Program-made: the position numbers and the translations under genes
In this document: one piece after another, positions 1 to 8,686 of the stretch
How positions within the stretch are numbered: the first letter of the stretch is position 1
Layout: every line of letters begins with the position of its first letter
Assembly: GCA_000721375.1 (NCBI GenBank)
Contig: JOGW01000008.1
Location: forward strand, 62,001 to 126,000
Source: Streptomyces sp. NRRL B-3428
GTDB lineage: Bacteria > Actinomycetota > Actinomycetes > Streptomycetales > Streptomycetaceae
DNA: 64,000 nucleotides
Direction of reading: 5' to 3'
The notes under the pieces: generated by a model
Database searches by the model: none
Seen by the model: the letters and a program-made list of their open reading frames with translations, nothing else
What the model was told of the DNA's origin: nothing

Positions 1-790
1 GCAGGACCTCGGTCATGGTGACCGGGTTGGACCACTGGCGCCGGGAGATGGCGCCGCCGAGCACCGCGAGGTTCTCCGCGTGGCGTCGGATTCGGGTGGC
101 GAGGTGGTCCACATGGAAGAGGCCCTTGAGCAGCTCGGGGTCCTCGACCTCGTTCTCCAGCTCGTCCAGGAGCTGGATCTCGCGGTGCACCAGGGACTGC
201 AGACGCCGGGCGAGGTTGACGAAGACCTCGACCTTCTGTTCGCTGCCCGCGTGGCTGGAGAGCTGTGCGGCCTGCACGACGGAGGCGACGGCCAGTTCGT
301 GCGCGCGGCCCAACTCCTCACCCAGCTGCTCGAATTCATCCGGGTCGGAACTGGGTCGTGCGGGTGCCTTGCGGGGCGGCGGGCCTTCGCCGCGCCGCAG
401 TCGCTCCACCAGCTGGCGCAGATCGGCCTGGCTGCGGGCGCTGTTCTTGCGCAGGGAGATCAGCCGCTCCCTGGCGGCCCTGGCCGAACGCTCGGCGGCG
501 ATGGCCGCCGCGGCGATTCCGGCCAGGGCGACTAAGCCTGCTCCCGCGAGCACGGCCCAGAGCCGCACGTCGGGGTCGGCCCCGGTCGAGCGCAGGGTGA
601 AAAGAACCGCGGCCGCGCCGCACAGACTCACCGCGACGGCGGGCAGCACCGCGATGCGCAGCAACTGTCGGCGTATGTGCGTATCGGGCATCGCAGGTCG
701 CGCACTCTGGGCGGCGCGGCTCGGCTGCCTGCCGTGCCGCCCGCCCTCACGGCGATCTGCGCGTGCGGCCGGTTCGCGGAGATTCGACAT
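1..790 (-). CDS. Sensor-histidine-kinase-like protein, N-terminal part (cut by window edge)
   Basis: The minus-strand reading frame is open from ATG 790 to the window edge, about 263 codons, with no stop. GAGGA lies 5 bases upstream of the ATG. The visible part has a charged N-terminus, two hydrophobic segments (about residues 45-66 and 76-97), a basic helix, a linker, and a helical region with VNLARRLQSLVHREI and HVDHLATRIRRHAENL. In the family this region is the dimerisation segment of the nitrate-sensor-like or conservon CvnA-type kinases of Streptomyces; the ATPase domain would lie off the window. The family call is from motif memory. The C-terminus and any downstream conservon genes cannot be seen. 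Confidence 0.7.
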   Translation of the reverse strand, partial: MSNLREPAARADRREGGRHGRQPSRAAQSARPAMPDTHIRRQLLRIAVLPAVAVSLCGAAAVLFTLRSTGADPDVRLWAVLAGAGLVALAGIAAAAIAAERSARAARERLISLRKNSARSQADLRQLVERLRRGEGPPPRKAPARPSSDPDEFEQLGEELGRAHELAVASVVQAAQLSSHAGSEQKVEVFVNLARRLQSLVHREIQLLDELENEVEDPELLKGLFHVDHLATRIRRHAENLAVLGGAISRRQWSNPVTMTEVL

Positions 791-1129
791 CAGCGTCCTC
801 GGGTGACATTCACATGGGGGTTGGCGCTTGGGTCTGGTGCAAATGGTGGAGCGATGGGTCCTGCGGAAATCGGCAGTATGCGGTTGCCGTCCGGCATGCC
901 GATATGTGCGATGTGGCAGCACCGCACGGCCGGTCCGTCCGGGCACTGGCTGCGTCCGGCGCGTAGATCGGCGAACACACACGGTAGTCGCGAACTCATC
1001 ATGTGCGAGGTGCAGTTGACAAAGTCGAGCGAAGCCCGCCCCCGCTCTGCTATGGGCGTTCGGACTGGTGAACGAAGGTGTACGGGGTCTGTTCGCTCAC
1101 GTATCCGGAACCTCACGCGTCACACCCTC
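791..1129. other. Intergenic stretch, 339 bases
   Basis: It lies between the start of the sensor-like gene and the 3' end of the GH94-like gene, both on the minus strand. Short open frames exist on both strands, but none has a convincing ribosome site. TTGACA occurs at about 1016 on the plus strand with no well-spaced -10 and no plus-strand gene to serve. It presumably holds the sensor gene's promoter; nothing else is recognisable. Confidence 0.4.
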
Positions 1130-3292
1130 TCATCCTCCGCGGGAAGGCTCCCACACGACCTCGCCGTCACCGTCGTACCGACGTCCGTCGCGGGTGGTGA
1201 CGCCCACGGGACCGCCCGCTCGCAACTGACCGGATCCATCCGCCCGTACGGTCAGAAAGCGGCTGGAGAAGTACGCACCCGAACCCGCCATGAGCCGTCC
1301 GTCAGGGGCCGGTTCGACACCGAGCAGCCGTAGATACGCGAACAGCGGCTGGGCGTGGCTGTGCATATTGGCCACCGGCCAGGACTGCATCGCGACCCCG
1401 AGATCCTGCAACACCCAGGTCTGGCCCGGACGTTCGGCCTCCGGCGGCAGATAGGCATCCGGTCCGGAGAGCGTCCCTTCCCACAGGTCGGGATAGGCCT
1501 CACCATGCGCCGCGAGCGACATCCGCCGCCATTCGTCCCAGGCGAGCCCGGGGTCGACGCGGGCGGCCGCCCAGATCAGCGTGGCGTTGATCGCGTACCA
1601 CGTGCCGCCCATCCCGTCGGTCTTCGGCGGCCAGTGCAGCCGGGCACCGAGTGGTGAGTCCTTGCGCAGCAACTCGTCGATGGTGCACAGAAGTTGTCGT
1701 GACCTGTCCTCGGTGGCGGCCCCGCACAGGATCGCCCAAGGCTGTACTTCGAGCCACAGGTCGTCCTCGCCGACGCGTGCGCCGCCGGGACCGAGCGCGC
1801 GCCGGAACCAGCGCCCGTTCCACTCCCCCGCCACCCGTACGCGCAGTTCCTCGGCGTACGCACGCGCCTCGGTGGCGGTGGCGTCATCACCGAGCCGCTC
1901 CGCGAGCCCCGCGTAGACGGGCAACACCCATGCCGCCATAGCGGAGTTGAGCACGGATTCGCCGCGCTCGATCATCGCCTGCCGGTCGATGCCCGCCTCG
2001 TCGAGCGCGAGATCGTTCCAGTCGGCGTTACGGATCCGTACATGCCCGTGCTCACCGACTCCGACCACGTCCTTGAAGTACCGGAACTGCAGCCGCAGAT
2101 GCTCCCGCAGCGGCACCTCGGCCGCCTCGTGCACGGGATGGAAGCCGGCGGGCGCCTCGAACGCGGCCAGATCCCCGGTCGCCGCCGCGTACTCGGCGGC
2201 CAGCCACAGGGTCCAGAGGTTCTGGTCGGAGGGCTGGAAGAGATCGGTGCGCGGCTGCTTCACGTTGTCCAGGGCGTACGGGAGTTCACCCTCGGGGCTC
2301 GCCCAGGCGCAGGTGTTGCGCAGGACGGACAGGGCGAGGTCCGGTTCCGTGTGGACGAGCGGGAGTGCGTGCTGCAGCGGGTCGCGCGCGGCTCCGTTGA
2401 ATCCATGGCGGTACGAGTAGGCCGAGCCCTGGTCGAGGGTGTGCCCGCCGAGCACTCCGTCCGCGCAGACGCCGCCCGTCAGGAGGGCCGCATGCCAGGG
2501 GATCTCGTGAGCGGCCTGCGGTGCCTGGTCGGCGGCGGCCTCGGGGAGCCGGCGGCGCAGGGCGTCGAGGCCTTCCGACCTGCGGGTGTGAGCGTCGTCC
2601 GACGCGAAGGCGTCCGATGTCGCCCCGGCGAGTCCGAAGCCGAACTGCACGGACTCCCGCCCCCCCGGTCCGAGCCCGAGCGGCACCTCCACCCGCAACA
2701 ACCCCTGCGTCCCCTCGGCCACGCCCCCTGGGCCCTGGAGCCGGAGCAGCTCGCCGCCCTCGTACGAAACCCGCTGGGTCCTTGCCCCGATCTCCAGGTA
2801 GTCGAGCACCCGCTGGCGTACGTCCCACTCCTCGACGAGTGTCCAACCGACGGCCTGCGAGGTCTTGTTGGTGACGGTGACCTCCACCAGCACCACCGGG
2901 TCCTCGCCCTCGGGCACCGACACCGTCCGCTCCAGGGAGAGCTCGGCGCACTCACTGCTCACGCGCACATACGTGGGTCCGAACACGATCGCCGGATCGT
3001 TCCCGTGTCCCCGGGCGGACGACAGGAGCACCTCAGCGCCCTGGCCGACCTGGCTCACCCCTGTGCCCCGCGGCTCGGGTTCGGTCAGCCAGCGCAGGTC
3101 CTTGTGCTCGTCCCACACTCCGCACCGGCCGTCCGTGTCGGCCACCAGGGTGAGCCGTCGGTTGCCGAGATGGACCCAGCGACGACGGGTCGGCGGATCG
3201 ATGACACGGTTCCACGCGGGTGGTGGTGGACCTGTACGCAGGGCGAACGCGGGCAGTCCCGCGTCGTCGATCCACCGTCCGTACCCGCTCAT
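1130..3292 (-). CDS. GH94-like glycoside phosphorylase/hydrolase, (alpha/alpha)6 type
   Basis: It encodes 720 residues from ATG 3292, with GAAGGGA just upstream. There is no signal peptide, so it is probably cytosolic. The N-terminal half is beta-rich. The C-terminal half looks like an (alpha/alpha)6 barrel, with AARDPLQHALPL near residue 300 and the NADWND motif near residue 424, which resembles the catalytic Asp region of GH94 cellobiose-type phosphorylases. Further family-like features are GTWYAINATLIWAAA and a PDLWEGTLSGPDAY segment. It follows GH42 and GH53 genes on the same strand, which suggests it acts on galactan-derived oligosaccharides after import. Whether it phosphorolyses or hydrolyses, and its linkage, cannot be read from sequence. 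A GH36- or GH65-related assignment is the alternative. Confidence 0.65.
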   Translation of the reverse strand: MSGYGRWIDDAGLPAFALRTGPPPPAWNRVIDPPTRRRWVHLGNRRLTLVADTDGRCGVWDEHKDLRWLTEPEPRGTGVSQVGQGAEVLLSSARGHGNDPAIVFGPTYVRVSSECAELSLERTVSVPEGEDPVVLVEVTVTNKTSQAVGWTLVEEWDVRQRVLDYLEIGARTQRVSYEGGELLRLQGPGGVAEGTQGLLRVEVPLGLGPGGRESVQFGFGLAGATSDAFASDDAHTRRSEGLDALRRRLPEAAADQAPQAAHEIPWHAALLTGGVCADGVLGGHTLDQGSAYSYRHGFNGAARDPLQHALPLVHTEPDLALSVLRNTCAWASPEGELPYALDNVKQPRTDLFQPSDQNLWTLWLAAEYAAATGDLAAFEAPAGFHPVHEAAEVPLREHLRLQFRYFKDVVGVGEHGHVRIRNADWNDLALDEAGIDRQAMIERGESVLNSAMAAWVLPVYAGLAERLGDDATATEARAYAEELRVRVAGEWNGRWFRRALGPGGARVGEDDLWLEVQPWAILCGAATEDRSRQLLCTIDELLRKDSPLGARLHWPPKTDGMGGTWYAINATLIWAAARVDPGLAWDEWRRMSLAAHGEAYPDLWEGTLSGPDAYLPPEAERPGQTWVLQDLGVAMQSWPVANMHSHAQPLFAYLRLLGVEPAPDGRLMAGSGAYFSSRFLTVRADGSGQLRAGGPVGVTTRDGRRYDGDGEVVWEPSRGG

Positions 3293-3304
3293 GACATCCC
3301 TTCG

Positions 3305-3342
3305 CCGCCCGGTCGGCGCATCGTTGCACACCGGCCGGGCGG
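3305..3342 (-). terminator. Hairpin between GH53 and GH94-like genes
   Basis: Twelve-base arms at 3305-3316 and 3331-3342 pair with one mismatch around a 14-base loop. It lies downstream of the GH53 stop and just before the ribosome site of the GH94-like gene. It could be an attenuating terminator or an mRNA processing/stability element that sets the ratio of the two enzymes. There is no T-run. Confidence 0.45.
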
Positions 3343-3361
3343 CCCCGGAACATCAGCGCCG

Positions 3362-4915
3362 TCAGCGGTGCTTGAACATCTGCATCGCCGGCAGCGGAGT
3401 GTCTCCGTACCCGAACAGCGCCTGGTTCTCCCAGGCGTTCCCGGAGGACGGATCGACCGGATCCCAGCCGTTGCCCGCGACGGCCGTCCAGGTGGCGTCC
3501 CACCAGAAGACACCGAGCCCGCGACCGCCGGGCACGGCCTCCACGACGCTCAGGACGTCACGGAACCAGGCGCTCTGACCCGCCTCGGTCGCCGGATAGC
3601 CGGAGACCAGCTCGCTCTGCTGGTCGATCACGTTCTCCCAGCCGTCGTCGCTGTCCAGACGGTGGGGATACGCGGTCTCGGCGACGTACAGCGGCTTCTT
3701 GTACCGGTTCGACAGGTCGTCGAGGTTGGTCTGCAGGTCCGAGAGCGCGCCATGCCAGTAGCCGTAGAAGGAGAGGCCGATGACATCGAACGGGATGCCC
3801 TGGGCGACGGCGTTGTCGAACCACCAGCGGTAGAGGGCGTTGTCCCCGCCGTGCGCGAGGTGCAGCGCGACGAGCGTGCTCGACGACACGGCCTTCGCCG
3901 CCTGCGCACCCGACTTCAGCAGGCCCGCGGTCTGCGACCAGTTGGAGGTGCTGCCCGCGGGCCAGAGCAGCCCGGTGTTGATCTCATTGCCGATCTGCAC
4001 CATGTCGGCCGTGGTGCCCTGCGCCTTGAGCGCGTTCAGGACGTCGTACGTGTGGTTGTAGACGTCGGTGGTCAGCTGGCTGTACGAGTGGCCGGACCAT
4101 GCGGCCGGCGGGGACTGCACGCCCGGGTCGGCCCAGGTGTCGGAGTAGTGGAAGTCGACAAGGAGCTTCATGCCCTGGGCCTTGATGCGCTTGGCCTGGG
4201 TCAGGACGCGTGCCTTGTTGTTGTAGCCGTCGGCGGGGTTGAGCCAGACGCGCAGGCGCGCGTAGTTCATGCCCGCGGACTTGAGGGTGGTGAGGGCGTC
4301 GGTCGCCGTGCCCGAGCTGTTGCGGTAGACGCCGCCGTAGTCCTCGTTCTTCTTGAGGGAGGAGACATCCGCGCCCTTGACCGCCACGCCCGTGGAGCCG
4401 GAGGTGAAGGTGAAGTCGTCGAAGTTCGCCCACTGGCCCGCGGCCGCGTCCGAGTTGAGGCTGACGGTGCAGGCACCGCCGACCACCTTGACCGAGGTGA
4501 CCAGGCGTATCCAGGTGCCGTTCGGCGTGGGCGGCAGATCGGTGCGCTGCTCCGAACTGCCGCAGTTCTTCAGGGAGATGTACGCCGAGTTCTGCCCGCC
4601 GCTGGAGCGGACCCAGCCGCTGAGCGTGTAGTTCCCGTCCGTGAGGCCGGTGAGGTACTGGTACGTCTCGACCTTGTACGCGGAGGCGGAGTAGTGGCTG
4701 AGGCGGTAACTGCCGCCGTGGCCGCCGGCCTCCGAGAAGGAGGCTGCGGTCGTGCCGTACTCGGACCAGCCGCTCGGTGCCGCACTGCCCGCGCCGTCGG
4801 CTTCGAAGCCGGTGTTGGCGAGGGTGCTCGCGGCCTGAGCGGGTGCGGTGGGCAGGGCGGCGAGCGCGAGGCCGGCCGCGAGTACCCAAGTGGTGCGTCT
4901 GAGGGGGAACTTCAT
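3362..4915 (-). CDS. Secreted endo-beta-1,4-galactanase, GH53, with N-terminal carbohydrate-binding module
   Basis: It encodes 517 residues from ATG 4915. A signal peptide is clear (basic start, hydrophobic core, APAQA before the likely cleavage site near residue 28). Residues about 30-165 form a beta-sandwich carbohydrate-binding-like domain beginning with LANTGFEADGAGS, similar to CBM61-type modules. The GH53 domain follows (VKGADVSSLKKNEDYGG onward). The acid/base Glu is in QIGNEINTGLLWP near residue 310 and the nucleophile Glu in YVAETAYPHR near 411. GH53 enzymes cut beta-1,4-galactan of type I arabinogalactan outside the cell. It lies between GH42 and GH94-like genes and opposite an ABC importer, forming a complete galactan pathway. 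The longer upstream open frame lacks a signal peptide and overlaps the GH42 gene, so ATG 4915 is preferred. Confidence 0.93.
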   Translation of the reverse strand: MKFPLRRTTWVLAAGLALAALPTAPAQAASTLANTGFEADGAGSAAPSGWSEYGTTAASFSEAGGHGGSYRLSHYSASAYKVETYQYLTGLTDGNYTLSGWVRSSGGQNSAYISLKNCGSSEQRTDLPPTPNGTWIRLVTSVKVVGGACTVSLNSDAAAGQWANFDDFTFTSGSTGVAVKGADVSSLKKNEDYGGVYRNSSGTATDALTTLKSAGMNYARLRVWLNPADGYNNKARVLTQAKRIKAQGMKLLVDFHYSDTWADPGVQSPPAAWSGHSYSQLTTDVYNHTYDVLNALKAQGTTADMVQIGNEINTGLLWPAGSTSNWSQTAGLLKSGAQAAKAVSSSTLVALHLAHGGDNALYRWWFDNAVAQGIPFDVIGLSFYGYWHGALSDLQTNLDDLSNRYKKPLYVAETAYPHRLDSDDGWENVIDQQSELVSGYPATEAGQSAWFRDVLSVVEAVPGGRGLGVFWWDATWTAVAGNGWDPVDPSSGNAWENQALFGYGDTPLPAMQMFKHR

Positions 4916-4946
4916 CGTCGTCCCTTCGACATGGGGATATGAAGTA

Positions 4947-5033
4947 CCCCCGCCCGGAGCTCCCCTGATGACGTTCCGGGCGGGGGGTATGAAGACCTGG
5001 CGCCGAGCGGCCTTCGCCGGGCTCGGCGCCAGG
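4947..5033 (-). other. Two stem-loops between GH42 and GH53
   Basis: Two perfect inverted repeats fill the 163-base gap. One has 13-base arms at 4996-5008 and 5021-5033. The other has 12-base arms at 4947-4958 and 4975-4986, ending about 31 bases before the GH53 start. The first could terminate or cap GH42 mRNA; the second could act in the GH53 leader. Neither has a T-run. Confidence 0.55.
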
Positions 5034-5078
5034 TGGTCCGGCGGGCACGCGCTCAGGCGGCCCGCGATGGACGGCGGC

Positions 5079-7124
5079 TCAGCCGTCCAGGCGTACGACC
5101 CGCACCGCGCCCGCGGGCACGGCCAGGTGTCCGGTCGCGCGGTCCACGGCGAGCAGTTCGGTGCCGGCGCCCGGCAGCGGGATCTTGACGTCCGCGCCCG
5201 TGTGGTTGATCGCGAAGAGGTACTCGCCCGCGGGGCCGCTGCGGCGTACCACCTCGACGTCACGCGGCAGTTCGGCACGCGGCTCGATCCCGGCGTCCGC
5301 GCAGGCGGGGGCGAGGATCGCGGCCAGGCCCTCGGCGCTCAGACGGGTGGAGACGTACCAGGCAGTGCCCTCGCCGAGCCGGTGGCGCGTGACGGCCGGA
5401 CGGCCCGCGGCGAGTCCGTCCGCGTACGACCAGACGGTCTCGGCGCCGCGCTCGACCACGAACTCGGTCCATACGTCAGCGGTGAGCTCGGCGCCGTCCG
5501 GACCTGTGATCTTGACCTTCCGGTCCTTCAGGAGCGGAGAGTGCTCCTCGACCGCGAGGCCGAGGACGTCCCGCAGCGCGCCCGGGTAAGGGCCGGGGTG
5601 CACGCCGTCGTGCTCGTCGACAATCCCGGAGAAGTACGAGACGACGAGGGTGCCGCCGCCCTCGACGTACGCGCGAAGGTTGCGTCCGGCCGCCTCGGTG
5701 GCGAGATACAGGGCGGGTACGACGACAAGGGGATAGGCCGACAAGTCGGCCTCCGGGTGGGCGAAGTCGACCGTGAGGTGCTGGTCGTAGAGCGCCTCGT
5801 AGAAGCTGTCGGCGCGCTCACGTGCGTCGTGGTCCTCACTCGGGCGCCACTCCAGGGACTGCGCCCACCAGGACTGCCAGTCCCACAGGACGGCGACATC
5901 GGCCACGGTCCTCGTGCCGCGGATCTCGGCCAACGCGCCGACGTCCGCGCCCAGTTCGACGACCTCGCGCCACACCCGCGACTCGGTTCCGGCGTGCGGA
6001 ACCATCGCCGAGTGGAACTTCTCGGCGCCGCGCCTCGACTGGCGCCACTGGAAGAACATCGCCCCCTCGGAGCCGCGCCCCACGTGCGCGAGCGAGTTGC
6101 GCGCCATTTCGCCGGGCGCCTTGGCGGGGTTACGGGGCTGCCAGTTGACGCCACTGGTGGCGTGCTCCAGAAGCAGCCAGGGCGCACCGCCCGCGACGGA
6201 GCGGGTGAGGTCGGCGGCCATCGCGAGGTTCACATGGGTGCGCCGGCCGTCGGTGATCAGGTAGTGGTCGTTGGTGACCAGATCGACCTCGCGGCCCCAG
6301 GCCCAGTAGTCGAGGGTGTCGCACTGGCTGAGCGCGGTCATGAAGTTCGTGGTCACGGGCACGCCCGGCGACAGACGGTGCAGGATGTCGCGTTCCGTAC
6401 GGAAGTTCTCGAGCATCATCGCGTCGGCGAAGCGCTTGTAGTCCAGCGCCTGGGCCGGGTTGCCCACGGTGGGCGTGGTACGCGGCGGGTTGATCTCGTC
6501 GAAGCTGCCGTAGCGCTGGCTCCAGAAGGCTGTTCCCCAGGCCTCGTTGACCGCTTCGAGCGATCCGTGGGTCTCGCGCAGCCAGTTACGGAACGCGGCC
6601 GCGCAGGTGTCGCAGTAGCAGGCGGAGACGGGCACGCCGTACTCGTTGTGCACGTGCCAGAGCGCGAGCGCCGGATGGCCGGCGTACCGGGTGGCCAGCT
6701 CGGTGGCGATCTTGGCGATGGCCTCGCGGTAGGCCGGACTGCTGTGGCAGATCGCCCCACGTGAGCCGAACTCGTAGCGGACCCCGTCGGCCGTGACGGG
6801 CAGCGCATCGGGGTGGGCGCGGTAGAACCAGGCGGGCGGCGCCATCGTGGGAGTGGCGAGGTCGGCGCGGATGCCGTTCTCGTGCAGCAGATCCAGTACG
6901 CGGTCGAGCCAGCCGAACTCGTAGACGCCCTCGGCGGGTTCCAACAGGGCCCAGGAGAAGATCCCGACGCTGACCATCGTCACGCCGGCCTCGCGCATGA
7001 GTCTCATGTCCTCGGGCCAGACGGTTTCCGGCCACTGCTCGGGGTTGTAGTCACCGCCGAAAGCGAGCCGCGGCAGGCCGAGCGGTGCCGCGTCCGGTCC
7101 GCCCGTGGCGCTGATGTCCGACAT
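5079..7124 (-). CDS. Beta-galactosidase, GH42
   Basis: It encodes 681 residues from ATG 7124; a TTG one codon upstream is also open, but GGGGAG is well placed for the ATG. There is no signal peptide. It begins with the GH42 signature LAFGGDYNPEQWPETVWPED. The acid/base Glu is in LWHVHNEYG (about residue 160). A CYCDTC zinc-type cluster is near residue 170, and the nucleophile Glu is in LLEHATSGVNW (about residue 320). A glutamine-amidotransferase-like trimerisation domain and a small C-terminal beta domain follow. It removes terminal galactose from imported galacto-oligosaccharides. It leads the minus-strand enzyme group and is divergent from the sugar ABC importer, with a LacI-type site between them. 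Confidence 0.93.
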   Translation of the reverse strand: MSDISATGGPDAAPLGLPRLAFGGDYNPEQWPETVWPEDMRLMREAGVTMVSVGIFSWALLEPAEGVYEFGWLDRVLDLLHENGIRADLATPTMAPPAWFYRAHPDALPVTADGVRYEFGSRGAICHSSPAYREAIAKIATELATRYAGHPALALWHVHNEYGVPVSACYCDTCAAAFRNWLRETHGSLEAVNEAWGTAFWSQRYGSFDEINPPRTTPTVGNPAQALDYKRFADAMMLENFRTERDILHRLSPGVPVTTNFMTALSQCDTLDYWAWGREVDLVTNDHYLITDGRRTHVNLAMAADLTRSVAGGAPWLLLEHATSGVNWQPRNPAKAPGEMARNSLAHVGRGSEGAMFFQWRQSRRGAEKFHSAMVPHAGTESRVWREVVELGADVGALAEIRGTRTVADVAVLWDWQSWWAQSLEWRPSEDHDARERADSFYEALYDQHLTVDFAHPEADLSAYPLVVVPALYLATEAAGRNLRAYVEGGGTLVVSYFSGIVDEHDGVHPGPYPGALRDVLGLAVEEHSPLLKDRKVKITGPDGAELTADVWTEFVVERGAETVWSYADGLAAGRPAVTRHRLGEGTAWYVSTRLSAEGLAAILAPACADAGIEPRAELPRDVEVVRRSGPAGEYLFAINHTGADVKIPLPGAGTELLAVDRATGHLAVPAGAVRVVRLDG

Positions 7125-7150
7125 CAATCTCTCCCCGTGCCTCGATCATT

Positions 7151-7164
7151 TGGGAACGTGCACA
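7151..7164. promoter_or_regulatory. Second, weaker LacI-type operator candidate
   Basis: TGGGAACGTGCACA matches the palindrome at 7240-7253 at 11 of 14 positions. It lies 27 bases upstream of the GH42 start, where a repressor would block minus-strand transcription. Inference from similarity only. Confidence 0.4.
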
Positions 7165-7211
7165 CACATGATCTGTGGCGCTGTCCCAACACAATCAAAC
7201 ATCTACGACCA

Positions 7212-7240
7212 TTGACAAGTGTCCGGGTTGTTTCTCTACT
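7212..7240 (+). promoter_or_regulatory. Promoter of the sugar ABC transporter operon
   Basis: TTGACA at 7212-7217, a 17-base spacer and TCTACT at 7235-7240 form a sigma-70-type (HrdB) promoter reading toward the binding-protein gene. The expected start is near 7247, giving a leader of about 110 bases. Confidence 0.65.
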
Positions 7241-7253
7241 GTGAACGCTCACA
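7240..7253. promoter_or_regulatory. LacI-family operator
   Basis: TGTGAACGCTCACA is an inverted repeat with TGTGA/TCACA arms and a central CG, the usual form of LacI-family sites. It begins at the last base of the -10 hexamer and covers the expected transcription start, so binding would block initiation. The likely ligand-responsive repressor is the LacI protein encoded at the end of this operon. Confidence 0.7.
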
Positions 7254-7357
7254 GACGCATGGTGGCCTTCGCAAGAGGCGGGGGCCCCGGCCCATATCCG
7301 GCCACGCTCAGCAATAGGGCCGGATTCGGCCACACTCAGGTCAGGGGAGACACATCC

Positions 7358-8686
7358 ATGCCGAACACCACTCACGGGCGACTGCTGCGCTGGAGCGCGT
7401 GCGCCGTCACCGTCGCGCTGGGCGCAAGCGCCCTCACCGCCTGCGGCTCGTCCGACGAGGGCAGCGAGAAGGCCTCGGGGCCGGCCTCGCTCACGTACTG
7501 GACGTGGACGCCCGGCATGGACAAGGTCGCGGCCCTCTGGAACGAGGGTCCGGGCAAGCAGCAGCAGATCAAGGTCACGGTCAAGAAGCAGGCCTCCGGC
7601 GACACACTCGTCACCAAGATCCTCACGGCGCACAAGGCAGGCAAGGCGCCCGACCTCGTACAGGCCGAGTACCAGGCGCTGCCGACCCTGGTCAGCAATG
7701 ACGCACTCGCCGACATATCGGGCGAGGTCAAGGACGTCAAGAGCCAGTTCGCGGACGGTATCTGGCAGCAGACCACGCTCGGCTCGGACGCCGTCTACGC
7801 GGTGCCGCAGGACTCCGGGCCGATGATGTTCTACTACCGCGCGGACCTCTTCAAGGAGTACGGCCTGACGGTCCCGGCCACCTGGGACGAGTTCGCCGAG
7901 ACCGCCCGCGCCCTGAAGAAGAAGGCCCCGGACAAGGCCCTCACCACGTTTTCCTCCAACGACTCGGGTCTGTTCGCCGGCCTCGCCCAGCAGGCGGGTG
8001 CCAAGTGGTGGACCACCGAGGGCGAGAAGTGGAAGGTCGGCATCGACGACGCGGCCACGCAGAAGGTCGCCGACTTCTGGGGCGGTCTCGTCAAGGAGGG
8101 CGCGATCGACAACCAGCCGATGTACACCCCGTCCTGGAACAAGGCGCTCAACACCGGCAAGCAGATCGCCTGGGTCAGCGCCGTCTGGGCGCCGGGCACG
8201 CTGACCACCGCCGCGCCCGACACCAAGGAGAAGTGGGCGATGGCCCCGCTCCCCCAGTGGAACGCGGGTGAGCAGGCCACTGGCAGCTGGGGCGGCTCCT
8301 CCACCGCGGTGACCACCGACTCCAAGCACAAGGCGGCCGCCGCGAAGTTCGCCGCCTGGCTGAACACCGACCCGAAGGCGCTCACCGCGCTCGCCAAGGA
8401 AGGCGGCATCTACCCGGCCGCCACCACCGCGCAGACCTCGGACGCCTTCACCCAGCCGCCGGCCTTCTTCGCCAACCAGCCGGACTTCTACACCCGCGCC
8501 GCCGAGATCGCGAAGAGCACCGCGCCTTCCGCGTGGGGCCCGAACGTCAACGTCGCGTACACCACCTTCAAGGACGCCTTCGCCAAGGCCGCCAAGGACA
8601 AGTCGGACTTCGCCGCGGCGCTGACCGCGATGCAGGACGACACGGTCGCCGACCTCAAGAAGCAGGGCTTCGAGGTAGCCGAGTGA
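7358..8686 (+). CDS. Sugar ABC transporter substrate-binding lipoprotein
   Basis: It encodes 442 residues from ATG 7358 with AGGGGAGA upstream; the longer open frame overlaps the promoter region. A lipoprotein signal ends in the lipobox SALTACG, so the mature protein is anchored at Cys near residue 28. The fold is family 1 (MalE-like), with LTYWTWTPGMDKV at the mature start. The next gene overlaps its stop by 4 bases (GTGA). Beside galactan enzymes it most likely binds galacto-oligosaccharides released by the GH53 enzyme. No MsiK-type ATPase is encoded here; Streptomyces commonly share one ATPase among such importers. Confidence 0.9.
   Translation: MPNTTHGRLLRWSACAVTVALGASALTACGSSDEGSEKASGPASLTYWTWTPGMDKVAALWNEGPGKQQQIKVTVKKQASGDTLVTKILTAHKAGKAPDLVQAEYQALPTLVSNDALADISGEVKDVKSQFADGIWQQTTLGSDAVYAVPQDSGPMMFYYRADLFKEYGLTVPATWDEFAETARALKKKAPDKALTTFSSNDSGLFAGLAQQAGAKWWTTEGEKWKVGIDDAATQKVADFWGGLVKEGAIDNQPMYTPSWNKALNTGKQIAWVSAVWAPGTLTTAAPDTKEKWAMAPLPQWNAGEQATGSWGGSSTAVTTDSKHKAAAAKFAAWLNTDPKALTALAKEGGIYPAATTAQTSDAFTQPPAFFANQPDFYTRAAEIAKSTAPSAWGPNVNVAYTTFKDAFAKAAKDKSDFAAALTAMQDDTVADLKKQGFEVAE

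Noticed and set aside
1015..1020. TTGACA as a plus-strand promoter
   Set aside because: No -10 at 16-19 bases and no plus-strand gene follows.
2042..4942. A 966-codon plus-strand open frame across the galactan enzymes
   Set aside because: It runs antisense to GH94-like and GH53 genes with clear catalytic motifs; its translation has no recognisable domain. It is a GC-driven shadow frame.
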